Of a stretch of 64,000 nucleotides of DNA, positions 8,636 through 16,855 are shown in pieces. The position numbers and the translations under genes were made by a program. This DNA is from Azospirillum sp. TSO35-2. Lineage in GTDB: Bacteria; Pseudomonadota; Alphaproteobacteria; Azospirillales; Azospirillaceae. Numbering within the stretch: position 1 is the first letter of the stretch; each line of letters begins with the position of its first letter. The stretch spans positions 2,704,025-2,768,024 of the forward strand of contig NZ_LGRA01000021.1 of assembly GCF_003116095.1 (NCBI RefSeq). The letters are read 5' to 3'. The notes under the pieces were generated by a model. That model was not told the origin of the DNA. It was given only the letters and a program-made list of their open reading frames with translations, and did no database searches.

Positions 8636-10000
8636 TCACGCCGTCGCCGGCCGGACCGTGGCCGGGGCGTTCAGGGCCGGCGCCAGGGTGCCGGGTTCCA
8701 TCAGCGAGGCGGTGACGGTCGGGGCCTTCCAGCTCAGGCTGTCGAAGGCGCCGCAATGGCCGCACAGGCCGCCCCAGGCGTGGCTGACCGCGCCGCAGGA
8801 GCCGCAGCTCCAGGCCGGGTCGGCCGGGGCCGCGGCGGCCTTGGCCAGCCAGTCGCGCGCCGCCGCCTCGTCGTTGCGCTCGTTGCGCTCCAACTCGGCC
8901 AGCAGGCGGTAGAGCCGGCGCGACGGCTCGATCTCCAGCGCGCGGGTCACATGCTGCCGGGCCTCGCCCCACAGCTGGGCCTCCATCGCCACGCGGGCCA
9001 GCGCGATGTGCGACTCGGCCGAATCCGGCGACTGGCGCACCAGCTTCTGGAACAGCTTGACGCGGGTCAGCGGGTCGTAGCTGTCGACGACGACGCGGTA
9101 GACGTCGGCCAGCTCCGGGTGCGGCGACTGGCGCCACGCCCGTTCCACCACCTTGGCGGCCGGCTTCAGCCGGTCGTCGGCGGCGAGCAGGCGGGACAGC
9201 CGCACCGCGGCCGGGACGAAGCCGGGCATCAGGTCGTGCGCCGCCTGGGCGTGCGACAGGGCGGCGTCGGCGCGGCCGCGGCGCTCCGCCTCGAAGCTGC
9301 GCTCCAGCAGCAGGACGGTGCGGTGGCGGCGGCCCTCGGCGGTCGGAATGGCGCCGGCCTGGATCGCCTGCTGCAGCGTGCCTTCGGCCGCCGCCCAGTC
9401 GCCCGAGCGGGCTTCCAGGTCGTACAGCGTGCCGAGCAGCCAGGGCGTGTTCGGCTGCAGGTTGCGCGCCTTGCGGGCCAGCGCCAGCGCCTCCACCCGG
9501 TCGCCGGACTTGATCGCCTGGGTCAGCAGGCCGCGCATGCCGAGGAAGGCCGTCTCCGGCCGTTCCAGCATGGCGTTGAAATACTGCTTGGCGGCGCGCT
9601 CGTCGCCCTGCAGCTGGGCGGCCTGGGCCGACAGCAGCATGGTCAGCGGCGGCTCGTTCAGCAGCCCGTCGGCCTTGCGCGCCATCTTGCGCGCGGTCGG
9701 CGCGTCGCCGGCGGCGATGGCCACCATGCCCTGGGTCAGGGCGCGGTAGCCGCGTTCGCGGCGGCGGGTGCGGCTGAAGCGGCGGATGCGGGTCGGCGTG
9801 CGGACGACGCCGCGCAGCAGGCGGTAGCCCAGCGCCGCGATGCCCAGCGCCGCCAGCGCGACCAGCAGCGCCACCCAGAAGGGCGCCTCGACCGCGTAGC
9901 CCAGCCAGTGGACGCTGACCGTGCCCGGCCGGTCGGCCAGCCAGATGGCGGCCGCGATGACGATCGCGACCTTCAGAAGGAACCAGAGGGCGCGGATCAT
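8636..10000 (-). CDS. hemY: HemY-like TPR membrane protein with C-terminal zinc ribbon
   Basis: The 454-residue protein has two N-terminal membrane segments (about residues 3-22 and 39-62), a HemY-N domain, TPR-like helical repeats through the middle, and near the C-terminus cysteines 399, 402, 413 and 416 (CGSC and CGHC) forming a zinc-ribbon pattern. The gene is the last of the hemC-hemD-mitofilin-like-hemY series, typical of proteobacteria. This HemY is unrelated to the Bacillus protoporphyrinogen oxidase of the same name; its exact job in haem synthesis is unknown. The ATG overlaps the upstream stop as ATGA. The ribbon resembles the rubredoxin-like end of LapB/YciM. Confidence 0.88.
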   Translation of the reverse strand: MIRALWFLLKVAIVIAAAIWLADRPGTVSVHWLGYAVEAPFWVALLVALAALGIAALGYRLLRGVVRTPTRIRRFSRTRRRERGYRALTQGMVAIAAGDAPTARKMARKADGLLNEPPLTMLLSAQAAQLQGDERAAKQYFNAMLERPETAFLGMRGLLTQAIKSGDRVEALALARKARNLQPNTPWLLGTLYDLEARSGDWAAAEGTLQQAIQAGAIPTAEGRRHRTVLLLERSFEAERRGRADAALSHAQAAHDLMPGFVPAAVRLSRLLAADDRLKPAAKVVERAWRQSPHPELADVYRVVVDSYDPLTRVKLFQKLVRQSPDSAESHIALARVAMEAQLWGEARQHVTRALEIEPSRRLYRLLAELERNERNDEAAARDWLAKAAAAPADPAWSCGSCGAVSHAWGGLCGHCGAFDSLSWKAPTVTASLMEPGTLAPALNAPATVRPATA

Positions 10001-11766
10001 TGGGCCGCCCCTTTCCCGCCGGCGGCGGTGGTCAGCAGGGCGATGGCGCGGTCGTTCAACTGGCGGGCGGCCTGATCGGCGGCCAGACGCGCCTTGGCGT
10101 CGGCCAGCCACGGGGCGGCGACCTGCGCCGCCGGGCCTTGCAGGGCCGACAGCTCCTCCACCGCCTTGGCGAGGTTGCCGCTGTTCAGCGCCGCTTCGGC
10201 GCGGGCGACGATGGCGTCGGCGGTGGTGCCGACGACCCCGCCACCCTCGCGGCGGACGGTGACCAGCGTCGACAGCTTGCCGACCGCCGAGTCGATCCAG
10301 CTGTTGCCCTCACCGCGAACCTCGGCGCGCACGATCTCGCCGGTCAGCGGTTGGAAACGATCGGTCAGTTGCGCCCGCGTCGGGATGCCCTTGGCGGCGT
10401 AGGGCGCCACGGCGTCGAGCGGCTGGGTCACCCCGGCGTCGGCGATGCCGAGCGCCCGCACCGCCTGCAGGTCCTGCTGGAACGGCTGGCCGTTGGCGAG
10501 CGTGGCGCGCAATTGCCCGGCGGCGAGCACCAGGGCCTGGGCGGAGGCGGCGGCGTCCTGGCGCTGCTCCACCGCCTGGCTGACGCCGGAGAGCTGCTGC
10601 TTCAACTGGTCGACGTCGCCGCGCAGAGCCTGCGCGGCCTGGCTGTTGCCGGAGACGGCGGTGAGCTTCTGCTCCAGACCGGCGATGCGGTCGGCCAGTT
10701 CCTTGCGCGCGCTTTCGGCACCGGTGTCCGCGGTGGCGGCCGGGCGCTTCTCCAGCGCGTCGATCCGCTGGGTCAGCGCGGCGACGGCGGCCTCGGCGTT
10801 GCCGTTCGCGGGCTGGGCGGCGGCTTGGGCGGCGGGGCGCTGCTCCAGCTTGCCGATGCGGTCGGTCAATTGCTGGATCTGGGCGCGCAGCGCCGGGTCG
10901 GCCGGAGCGGCGGCGGGGGCGCTGGAGGAGGACGGGGCCGAGGCGGCCGGCCAGCCGGCGAGGGTCGGACCCCACCAGGGCTCGGCCAGCGCGGCGGCGC
11001 CGACCAGCAGCGCCACGATCGACAGCGCGGTGGCGAAGCCGCTGCCGGAACGCGGCTCGTCGACATAGGCCGGCGACGGACCGATGGTCGGGCGGGCCGG
11101 CTCCGACTCGATCCTGCTGCTGGCGGTGCCGCTGCCGGACGTGGTCCAGGGCGTGGCGGTCGCCGACGGCTTGACCTCTTCGGCCTTGTCGGCGTCGATC
11201 TTACCGGCGTCAATCTTACTGGGGTCGGCCGCCAGCGGCTCGGCGCCGGGCTTGGGCGCGTCCGGATCGGCGATCGGCGAGGCGGCCTCGATCGGCGTGG
11301 CGGGCGGAACCAGCGCGTCGCCGCCCTGCGGCTCGGCGGGAGCGTCGATGATCACCGGGGTGCCACCGGGAATGCTGTCGGCCGGCGATGCGGTCGGCAC
11401 CGGCTCGACCGCAACGGCGGTGGTGGCGGCGCTGTCGATCGCGGGCCGGTCCTCGCTGGGGGTGGCGGCGTCGAGATCGGCGTCGTCCAGCTTGATGCGG
11501 TGCTTGGCCGCGGCGCTGCGCAGGTCGGCGTGGCGGGCCAGCGGGATGGCCCCGCGTTTCTTCCAGCCCTGCACCGTGGTCACCGGGGTGTCCAGTTTGT
11601 TGGCCATCGGCCGGATGCCGCCGAACCGTTCGACGATGCGGTCGACCGCCGCATTGCTGCCCGCGGTGTTGCTGGGGGAGGCGCCGTCGCCGTCGCGATC
11701 GGGGGCCGGACGGTCCGAACCGCCGCGATCGCTGCCGGGGCGTTCGGAGCCTGGACGAGAGGTCAT
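9997..11766 (-). CDS. Mitofilin-like membrane protein with N-terminal HTH-like domain
   Basis: The 589-residue protein has a Ser/Pro/Gly/Asp-rich start, then residues about 40-98 resembling a small Cro-like DNA-binding fold, with ERFGGIRPMANKL and TTVQGWKKRGAIP. A long Ala/Pro/Asp linker follows, one membrane segment at about 243-262, a heptad-rich coiled coil (about 285-415) and a C-terminal helical domain of the COG4223/mitofilin type. It lies between hemD and hemY, where alphaproteobacteria usually carry this gene. Mitofilin homologues shape intracytoplasmic or mitochondrial membranes; a role at sites of haem synthesis is speculative. The stop overlaps the hemY start, so the two are likely co-translated. 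Confidence 0.82.
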   Translation of the reverse strand: MTSRPGSERPGSDRGGSDRPAPDRDGDGASPSNTAGSNAAVDRIVERFGGIRPMANKLDTPVTTVQGWKKRGAIPLARHADLRSAAAKHRIKLDDADLDAATPSEDRPAIDSAATTAVAVEPVPTASPADSIPGGTPVIIDAPAEPQGGDALVPPATPIEAASPIADPDAPKPGAEPLAADPSKIDAGKIDADKAEEVKPSATATPWTTSGSGTASSRIESEPARPTIGPSPAYVDEPRSGSGFATALSIVALLVGAAALAEPWWGPTLAGWPAASAPSSSSAPAAAPADPALRAQIQQLTDRIGKLEQRPAAQAAAQPANGNAEAAVAALTQRIDALEKRPAATADTGAESARKELADRIAGLEQKLTAVSGNSQAAQALRGDVDQLKQQLSGVSQAVEQRQDAAASAQALVLAAGQLRATLANGQPFQQDLQAVRALGIADAGVTQPLDAVAPYAAKGIPTRAQLTDRFQPLTGEIVRAEVRGEGNSWIDSAVGKLSTLVTVRREGGGVVGTTADAIVARAEAALNSGNLAKAVEELSALQGPAAQVAAPWLADAKARLAADQAARQLNDRAIALLTTAAGGKGAAQ

Positions 11767-11847
11767 GGGCTGTACCTTCGGTTCGCTGTTGTTCGTCTTA
11801 ACGCCACAGCCCCCAAACCGGTCCCTCTCGTCCTGGTAGGGCCGGCT

Positions 11848-12606
11848 TTACCCGGCGTCCGGCAACAGATCGAGCAAGGCCTCCTGCTCCGGCCGGGACG
11901 CCACCCGTACGCTTCGCCACGGCGTCACCTCCTGGTCGCCGTACGCGCGGGCAGCCTCCGCGACCGCGGGGCTGAGACAGAACGCATCGACCGTACGACA
12001 ACAGTCGACCAGTCCGGCCTCGGCCAGCAACCTAACAAAGGAACGGGCGGTACGGGGAGAGAAAAACAACACGCCACCGACGCCGGACGTACGCAAAAAT
12101 GTCGCGGTCTCGTCGGACAGGCACCGGGCGGGTACGGCGTCGTACATCACGCTGCGGTGCAGCGTGAACCCGGCGGCCCCCAGCAGCCCGGCGAGGTCGC
12201 CCGCCACCTTGCTTCCCGCCACATGCAGCAGGGCTCCGGCCGCCGGATCGCGCAGCGCCTTCACCCGCTCGGCCAGGGCGTACACATCGCCCGAGGCGCT
12301 GTCGACCTGGGCAAATCCAGCCTCGGCCGCGGCGCGGGCGGTGGCGTCGCCGACGGCGTGCACCGGACGGTCACGCCGGCTCGTACGTTTGGAGTAGGCC
12401 CGTACGCCGTTTGCGCTGGTGAACAGCAGCGCCTGTACGTCGGAGAGGTCGGGTTCCGGCCCGTCGAGCCAGCGGATCGCCAGCATCGGCTCCACCGCGG
12501 TGGCGTGGCCGAGCGCCTCCAGCCGGCGGACCAGCGGTTCGGCATCCTCCATCGGACGGGTGACGAGGAGGCGCGTACGGGGTCGTTCGGCTGGTTTTTC
12601 CGTCAT
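11848..12606 (-). CDS. hemD: Uroporphyrinogen-III synthase
   Basis: The 252-residue protein begins MTEKPAERPRTRLLVTRP, has the typical LLFTSANGVRAY segment and ends with a conserved-type helix (about residues 230-250). It closes the linear hydroxymethylbilane into uroporphyrinogen III with inversion of ring D. HemD is poorly conserved in sequence, but position directly after hemC (23-base gap) fixes the assignment. The ATG at 12606 was chosen over an upstream start because that extension runs into hemC and is shadow sequence. The gene is odd in base pattern: CGTACG occurs seven times and GTAC twelve times, in all three codon phases, while neighbouring hemC has none. Confidence 0.9.
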   Translation of the reverse strand: MTEKPAERPRTRLLVTRPMEDAEPLVRRLEALGHATAVEPMLAIRWLDGPEPDLSDVQALLFTSANGVRAYSKRTSRRDRPVHAVGDATARAAAEAGFAQVDSASGDVYALAERVKALRDPAAGALLHVAGSKVAGDLAGLLGAAGFTLHRSVMYDAVPARCLSDETATFLRTSGVGGVLFFSPRTARSFVRLLAEAGLVDCCRTVDAFCLSPAVAEAARAYGDQEVTPWRSVRVASRPEQEALLDLLPDAG

Positions 12607-12629
12607 CCGGAAAATCCGCTGGCGGTGGG

Positions 12630-13568
12630 TCAGTGGGGGATGGCGGCGAAGAAGTCCGGCGGCAACTGCGCCCGGATCTCCGCCCCGGCGTCGGCGCCCA
12701 TCGACTCGGCCTCGGCGGCGGTGCCGTGGCGCTCGGCGCGGAAGATGCGGCGGCCGTCGGGCGACAGCACCTTGGCGCGCAGGTGCAGCGCGTCGCCGTC
12801 CAGCACCGCCAGCGCCGCGATCGGCGTGCGGCACGAACCGTCGAGCGCGGCGAGCAGCGCGCGCTCCGCGGTGACGCGGATCATGGTCTCCCGGCAGTTC
12901 AGCGGGGCGATCAGGGCGCGGGTGTCGTCGTCGGCGCTGCGGATCTCGATGCCGATGGCGCCCTGGGCGACCGCCGGCAGCATGGTTTCCGGCTCCAGCA
13001 CCGCGGTGATGCGCTGGGTCAGCCCCAACCGGCGCAGACCGGCCAGCGCCAGCAGGGTGGCGTCGACCTCCCCGGCGTCGAGCTTGGACAGGCGGGTCTG
13101 GACGTTGCCGCGCAGCGGCACGATGGTCAGGTCGGGGCGCAGCTCCAGCACCTGGGCCTGACGGCGCAGGCCGGCGGTGCCGACGACGGCGCCGGCCGGC
13201 AGGTCGGCCAGGCCGCTGCCGGAGCGGGCGAAGAAGGCGTCGCGCGGATCCTCGCGCGGCAGCAGGGTGGCGATCTCCAGCCCGTCGGGCAGCAGGGTCG
13301 GCACGTCCTTCATCGAATGGACGGCCAGATCGGCGCGGCCGTCGAACAGCGCCTCCTCCAGCTCCTTGGTGAACAGGCCCTTACCGCCCGCTTCCGCCAG
13401 GGTGCGGTCGAGGATGCGGTCGCCCGTGGTCTTGAAGACGACGATCTCGATGGCGCCCGGAGCCGACAGGTGCGGATGGGCGGCGATCAGGCGGTCGCGG
13501 GTTTCGTGGGCCTGCGCCAGCGCCAGCGGGCTGCCGCGCGTCCCGATACGGAGCGGGTGGGTCGTCAT
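12630..13568 (-). CDS. hemC: Hydroxymethylbilane synthase (porphobilinogen deaminase)
   Basis: The 312-residue enzyme polymerises four porphobilinogens into hydroxymethylbilane. It begins MTTHPLRIGTRGSPLALAQA, a family signature. It carries SMKDVP (about residues 80-85), and the dipyrromethane-cofactor Cys lies in LDGSCRTPIAAL (about residue 242). Length is normal. It is the first gene of the minus-strand haem cluster, followed by hemD. The region upstream (13569-13640) is short and should hold the promoter; no clear hexamers were seen. Confidence 0.96.
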   Translation of the reverse strand: MTTHPLRIGTRGSPLALAQAHETRDRLIAAHPHLSAPGAIEIVVFKTTGDRILDRTLAEAGGKGLFTKELEEALFDGRADLAVHSMKDVPTLLPDGLEIATLLPREDPRDAFFARSGSGLADLPAGAVVGTAGLRRQAQVLELRPDLTIVPLRGNVQTRLSKLDAGEVDATLLALAGLRRLGLTQRITAVLEPETMLPAVAQGAIGIEIRSADDDTRALIAPLNCRETMIRVTAERALLAALDGSCRTPIAALAVLDGDALHLRAKVLSPDGRRIFRAERHGTAAEAESMGADAGAEIRAQLPPDFFAAIPH

Positions 13569-13640
13569 AGGGCGAGTTCTAGGGGATCCGCGCAGCTTTG
13601 CAAGGATTCGTCGCCCCCTCCTCCGGAAGATTGAGGCGGA

Positions 13641-14534
13641 TCAATAATCGTTCGTGGACCCTTGAACCAAGCGGGGGAGGGGACGCTGTGCGGTCACCAC
13701 CGTCCGCCGGCTATCGGGCGTCCAGGGCGCGCCGTCGAAATCGCCGCAGACGGTGCCGAGGGTCAGGCCGGCCCCGGCGATCAGCGACTCCAGCTCCGCC
13801 CGGCCGGTCATCCGCCAGTCGAAGGCGAAGCGGGTCGTCCGGATCGCGCCGTCCGGCATCAGCTCGTCGTACCAGCCGGCGATGCGCTGCACGCCGCGGG
13901 CGTCGACGGCGCCGGCCTGGGCGTGGCGGACCACCGGGTTGCCGCTGCGCGGGTGGCGCCGGGGCCGCGACGGCGAGGGGGCGGGGTCGGCCTCCTGCGG
14001 CAGGGTCGCCGGATTCATGACGTCGAGCGCCACCACGCCGCCGGGGGCGAGGTGCCGGACCGCCGCGGCCAGCACGCGACTCTGCTGGTCGCGGTCGGCG
14101 ACCAGCATCAGCAGGTTGAAGGGCAGCAGCACCAGGCGGGCGGCGATCTCCGGCCGGTCGTGGGGCAGGTCGAGGTCGGCGGCGTCGCCGTGGAGGATGC
14201 GGACGCGGTCGCGCACCGCCGCCGGCTCGTCGGCCAGCTTGGCACGGAGCTGGTCGAGCATGGCGGCGGAGACGTCGACCGCCCAGACCTCCAGCCCGGC
14301 GCGGGCCAGCGGGATGGTCAGCCGCCCGGTGCCGCAGCCGATCTCCAGCACCGGGCCGCCGTGGCCGAGCGCCTGTCCGGTGTAGAAGGCGACGTCGCCC
14401 AGCAGGCCCATCCGCGCCAGGACCAGCGCCTTTTCCGCAGCCTCCGCCGCCGTCGCCTCCCCGATCTCCAGCGAGGGGTAGTCGGCGTCGTAATAGAGGA
14501 TGCTGCCGTCGTCGGCCGGGGTGTCGGGGTTCAT
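13641..14534 (-). CDS. Class I SAM-dependent methyltransferase
   Basis: The 297-residue protein has a Rossmann methyltransferase core. Motif I is VLEIGCGTGRLTIPLA (about residues 61-76), followed by an acidic end of strand 2 (VWAVDVSAAML) and a post-motif ILHGDAADLDL. The N-terminal stretch includes YYDADYP, as in Tellurite-resistance/Methyltransf_25-type enzymes. The substrate is unknown. It lies upstream of hemC on the same strand (72-base gap) and is divergent from tsaD with only 45 bases between the starts. A functional link to haem synthesis is not supported by sequence. Confidence 0.85.
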   Translation of the reverse strand: MNPDTPADDGSILYYDADYPSLEIGEATAAEAAEKALVLARMGLLGDVAFYTGQALGHGGPVLEIGCGTGRLTIPLARAGLEVWAVDVSAAMLDQLRAKLADEPAAVRDRVRILHGDAADLDLPHDRPEIAARLVLLPFNLLMLVADRDQQSRVLAAAVRHLAPGGVVALDVMNPATLPQEADPAPSPSRPRRHPRSGNPVVRHAQAGAVDARGVQRIAGWYDELMPDGAIRTTRFAFDWRMTGRAELESLIAGAGLTLGTVCGDFDGAPWTPDSRRTVVTAQRPLPRLVQGSTNDY

Positions 14535-14579
14535 AACTCGACGCTATACCCAAGCGGCCAAGGCGGCTAGTTTGGCGGC

Positions 14580-15653
14580 ATGATCGTTCTTGGAATCGAA
14601 ACGAGCTGCGACGAGACGGCCGCGGCCATCGTCACCGACGCGCGCGAGATCCGCGCCGACGTCGTGCTGTCGCAACTGGACGACCACACGCCCTATGGCG
14701 GCGTCGTCCCGGAAATCGCCGCGCGCGCCCATCTCCAGCATCTGGACGGGCTGATCCGCCGCGCCATGGCGGAGGCCGGGGTCGGCTTCGGCGATCTCGA
14801 CGCGGTGGCGGCGACCGGCGGGCCGGGGCTGATCGGCGGCGTCATCGTTGGGGTGATGACCGCCAAGGCCATCGCCGCGGCGCGCGGGCTGCCCTTCGTC
14901 GCCGTCAACCATCTGGAAGGCCACGCGCTGACCGCCCGGCTGACCGACGACGTCGCCTTCCCCTACCTGCTGCTGCTGGTGTCGGGCGGCCATTGCCAGC
15001 TGCTGGCGGTGGAGGGGGTGGGGCGCTACCGCCGGCTCGGTACCACCATCGACGACGCGGTGGGCGAGGCGTTCGACAAGACCGCCAAGCTGCTGGGGCT
15101 GGGCTATCCCGGTGGGCCGCTGGTGGAAAAGGCGGCGGCGCGGGCGACCGATCCCGGCCGGTTCGCGCTGCCGCGCCCGATGCTGGGGCGGCCGGGCTGC
15201 GACTTCTCCTTTTCCGGCCTGAAGACCGCGGTGCGCCGGCATGTCGAGGAGCTGGGGGCGCCGCTGTCCGCCGCCGACCGCGACGACCTCGCCGCCGCCT
15301 TCCAGGCGACGGTGGCGGAGGTGCTGGCCGACCGCTGCGCCCGCGCCATCCGCCGCTTCAAGGAGGACCACCCGCAGGGCGGCGCCCTGGTGGTCGCCGG
15401 TGGCGTCGCGGCCAACACGGCGATCCGTAGCCGGCTGGCGACGCTGGCGGCGGCGGAGCGCATGCCCTTCGTCGCGCCGCCGCTGCGCCTGTGCACCGAC
15501 AACGCGGCGATGATCGCCTGGGCCGGGATCGAGCGCTTCCGCCTGGGCCAGAGCGACCCGCTGAACTTCGCCCCGCGCCCACGCTGGCCGCTGGATCCCA
15601 CCGCGGCGCCGGTGATCGGGCGCGCGGGTGTCGGGTCGGGGGTGAAGGCGTGA
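14580..15653 (+). CDS. tsaD: tRNA N6-adenosine threonylcarbamoyltransferase
   Basis: The 357-residue protein (Kae1/YgjD family) begins MIVLGIETSCDETAAAIV and has the metal-binding HxxxH in VNHLEGH (about residues 110-116). It also has the nucleotide-binding LLVSGGHCQL and the late VAGGVAANTAIR segment. It transfers the threonylcarbamoyl group to A37 of ANN-decoding tRNAs, together with TsaB and TsaE (not in this window). Length and start are standard. It is followed by a repeat element and gpsA, a common alphaproteobacterial order. Confidence 0.97.
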   Translation: MIVLGIETSCDETAAAIVTDAREIRADVVLSQLDDHTPYGGVVPEIAARAHLQHLDGLIRRAMAEAGVGFGDLDAVAATGGPGLIGGVIVGVMTAKAIAAARGLPFVAVNHLEGHALTARLTDDVAFPYLLLLVSGGHCQLLAVEGVGRYRRLGTTIDDAVGEAFDKTAKLLGLGYPGGPLVEKAAARATDPGRFALPRPMLGRPGCDFSFSGLKTAVRRHVEELGAPLSAADRDDLAAAFQATVAEVLADRCARAIRRFKEDHPQGGALVVAGGVAANTAIRSRLATLAAAERMPFVAPPLRLCTDNAAMIAWAGIERFRLGQSDPLNFAPRPRWPLDPTAAPVIGRAGVGSGVKA

Positions 15654-15659
15654 GTTTCT

Positions 15660-15805
15660 CCCTCTCCCGCCCCGGGAGAGGGAAGGGGCCCATGGCATCG
15701 CCATGGGAAGGGTGAGGGGTGAGGCAAGGGTCAAGCTCCATGTCTGGATCACCCCTCGCCCTCCCGCCTTCGGCGGGTCCCTCCCTCTCCCGGGGCGGGA
15801 GAGGG
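15660..15805. repeat. Palindromic intergenic repeat, copy 2
   Basis: Arms CCCTCTCCCG (15660-15669) and CGGGAGAGGG flank a 146-base element. Its inner structure includes GGGTGAGGGGTGA and the complementary TCACCCCTCGCCC, plus short hairpins CCATGGCATCGCCATGG and CCGCCTTCGGCGG. It lies in the same-strand gap between tsaD and gpsA, so it would be transcribed if the two genes are co-transcribed. Confidence 0.8.
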
Positions 15806-15835
15806 TCTTAAGGACGGTATAGCGAGAGTGGCGAG

Positions 15836-16855
15836 ATGATGAATTCGGCTTCCTCCCCCCTCAACCGTGTCGGTGTCGTCGGTGGCGGCGCCTGGGGTAC
15901 GGCGTTGGCGCTGGCGGCGTTGCGGGCCGGGCGGGACACGCTGCTGTGGGCGCGCGAGCCGGCGGTGGTCGAGGCGATGAGCATCCGGCGCGAGAATCGC
16001 GACTATCTGCCGGGCGTGCCGCTGCCCGACGCGCTGCGGGTCACCGGTGAGCTGGACGATCTCGGCGGCTGCGACGCGGTGCTGCTGGTGTCGCCGGCGC
16101 AGCACGCCCGCGCGGTCTGCGCCCGGATGGCGCCGGTGCTGAAGCCGGGGGCGCCGGTGGTGGTCTGCGCCAAGGGGATCGAGCTGGACAGCCACGCGCT
16201 GATGAGCGAGGCGGTCGCCGCGGCGCTGCCCGCCGGCACGCCGGTGGCGATCCTGTCCGGCCCGACCTTCGCGGCGGAGGTGGCGCGCGGCCTGCCGACC
16301 GCGGTGACGCTGGCCTGTGCGGACCATGACCTGGGCACGGCGCTGGTCGCGGCGCTGGGCAGCCGGACCTTCCGGCCCTACCGGTCGGACGACGTCGTCG
16401 GCTCGCAGGTCGGCGGGGCGGTGAAGAACGTGCTGGCGATCGCCTGCGGCGTGGTCGAGGGGCGGCGGCTGGGCGACAACGCGCGGGCGGCGCTGATCAC
16501 CCGCGGGCTGGCCGAGATCACCCGGCTGGCGCTGGCGCTCGGCGGCCGGGCGGAGACGCTGATGGGGCTGTCGGGGCTGGGCGACCTGACGCTGACCTGC
16601 TCCAGCCTGCAATCGCGCAACATGTCGCTGGGCGCCGCGCTGGGCGAGGGCAAGGCGCTGGCCGACATCCTGGCCGTCCGCCGCTCGGTGGCGGAAGGGG
16701 TTTACACCGCCGCCGCCGTGGTCGGGCTGGCGGCGACGCGGGGGGTCGACATGCCGATCTGCGCCGCCGTCGACGCCATCCTCAACCACGGCGCCGGGCT
16801 GGACGAGACCATCGACGGGCTGCTGTCGCGTCCCTTCCGTGGTGAAGGGGTTTAG
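15836..16855 (+). CDS. gpsA: Glycerol-3-phosphate dehydrogenase [NAD(P)+]
   Basis: The 339-residue enzyme makes sn-glycerol-3-phosphate for phospholipid synthesis from dihydroxyacetone phosphate. Visible are the nucleotide-binding VGVVGGGAWGTALA (about residues 12-25), VCAKGIE, LSGPTFAAEVARG and the catalytic-region Lys in VGGAVKNVLAIACG. Length is normal. Two adjacent ATG codons (15836, 15839) could both serve. The stop overlaps the convergent LytTR gene by 4 bases. Confidence 0.96.
   Translation: MMNSASSPLNRVGVVGGGAWGTALALAALRAGRDTLLWAREPAVVEAMSIRRENRDYLPGVPLPDALRVTGELDDLGGCDAVLLVSPAQHARAVCARMAPVLKPGAPVVVCAKGIELDSHALMSEAVAAALPAGTPVAILSGPTFAAEVARGLPTAVTLACADHDLGTALVAALGSRTFRPYRSDDVVGSQVGGAVKNVLAIACGVVEGRRLGDNARAALITRGLAEITRLALALGGRAETLMGLSGLGDLTLTCSSLQSRNMSLGAALGEGKALADILAVRRSVAEGVYTAAAVVGLAATRGVDMPICAAVDAILNHGAGLDETIDGLLSRPFRGEGV

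Noticed and set aside
10000..13161. Plus-strand open frame of 1053 codons opposite the haem cluster
   Set aside because: Antisense shadow of the mitofilin-like gene, hemD and hemC; no recognisable domain.
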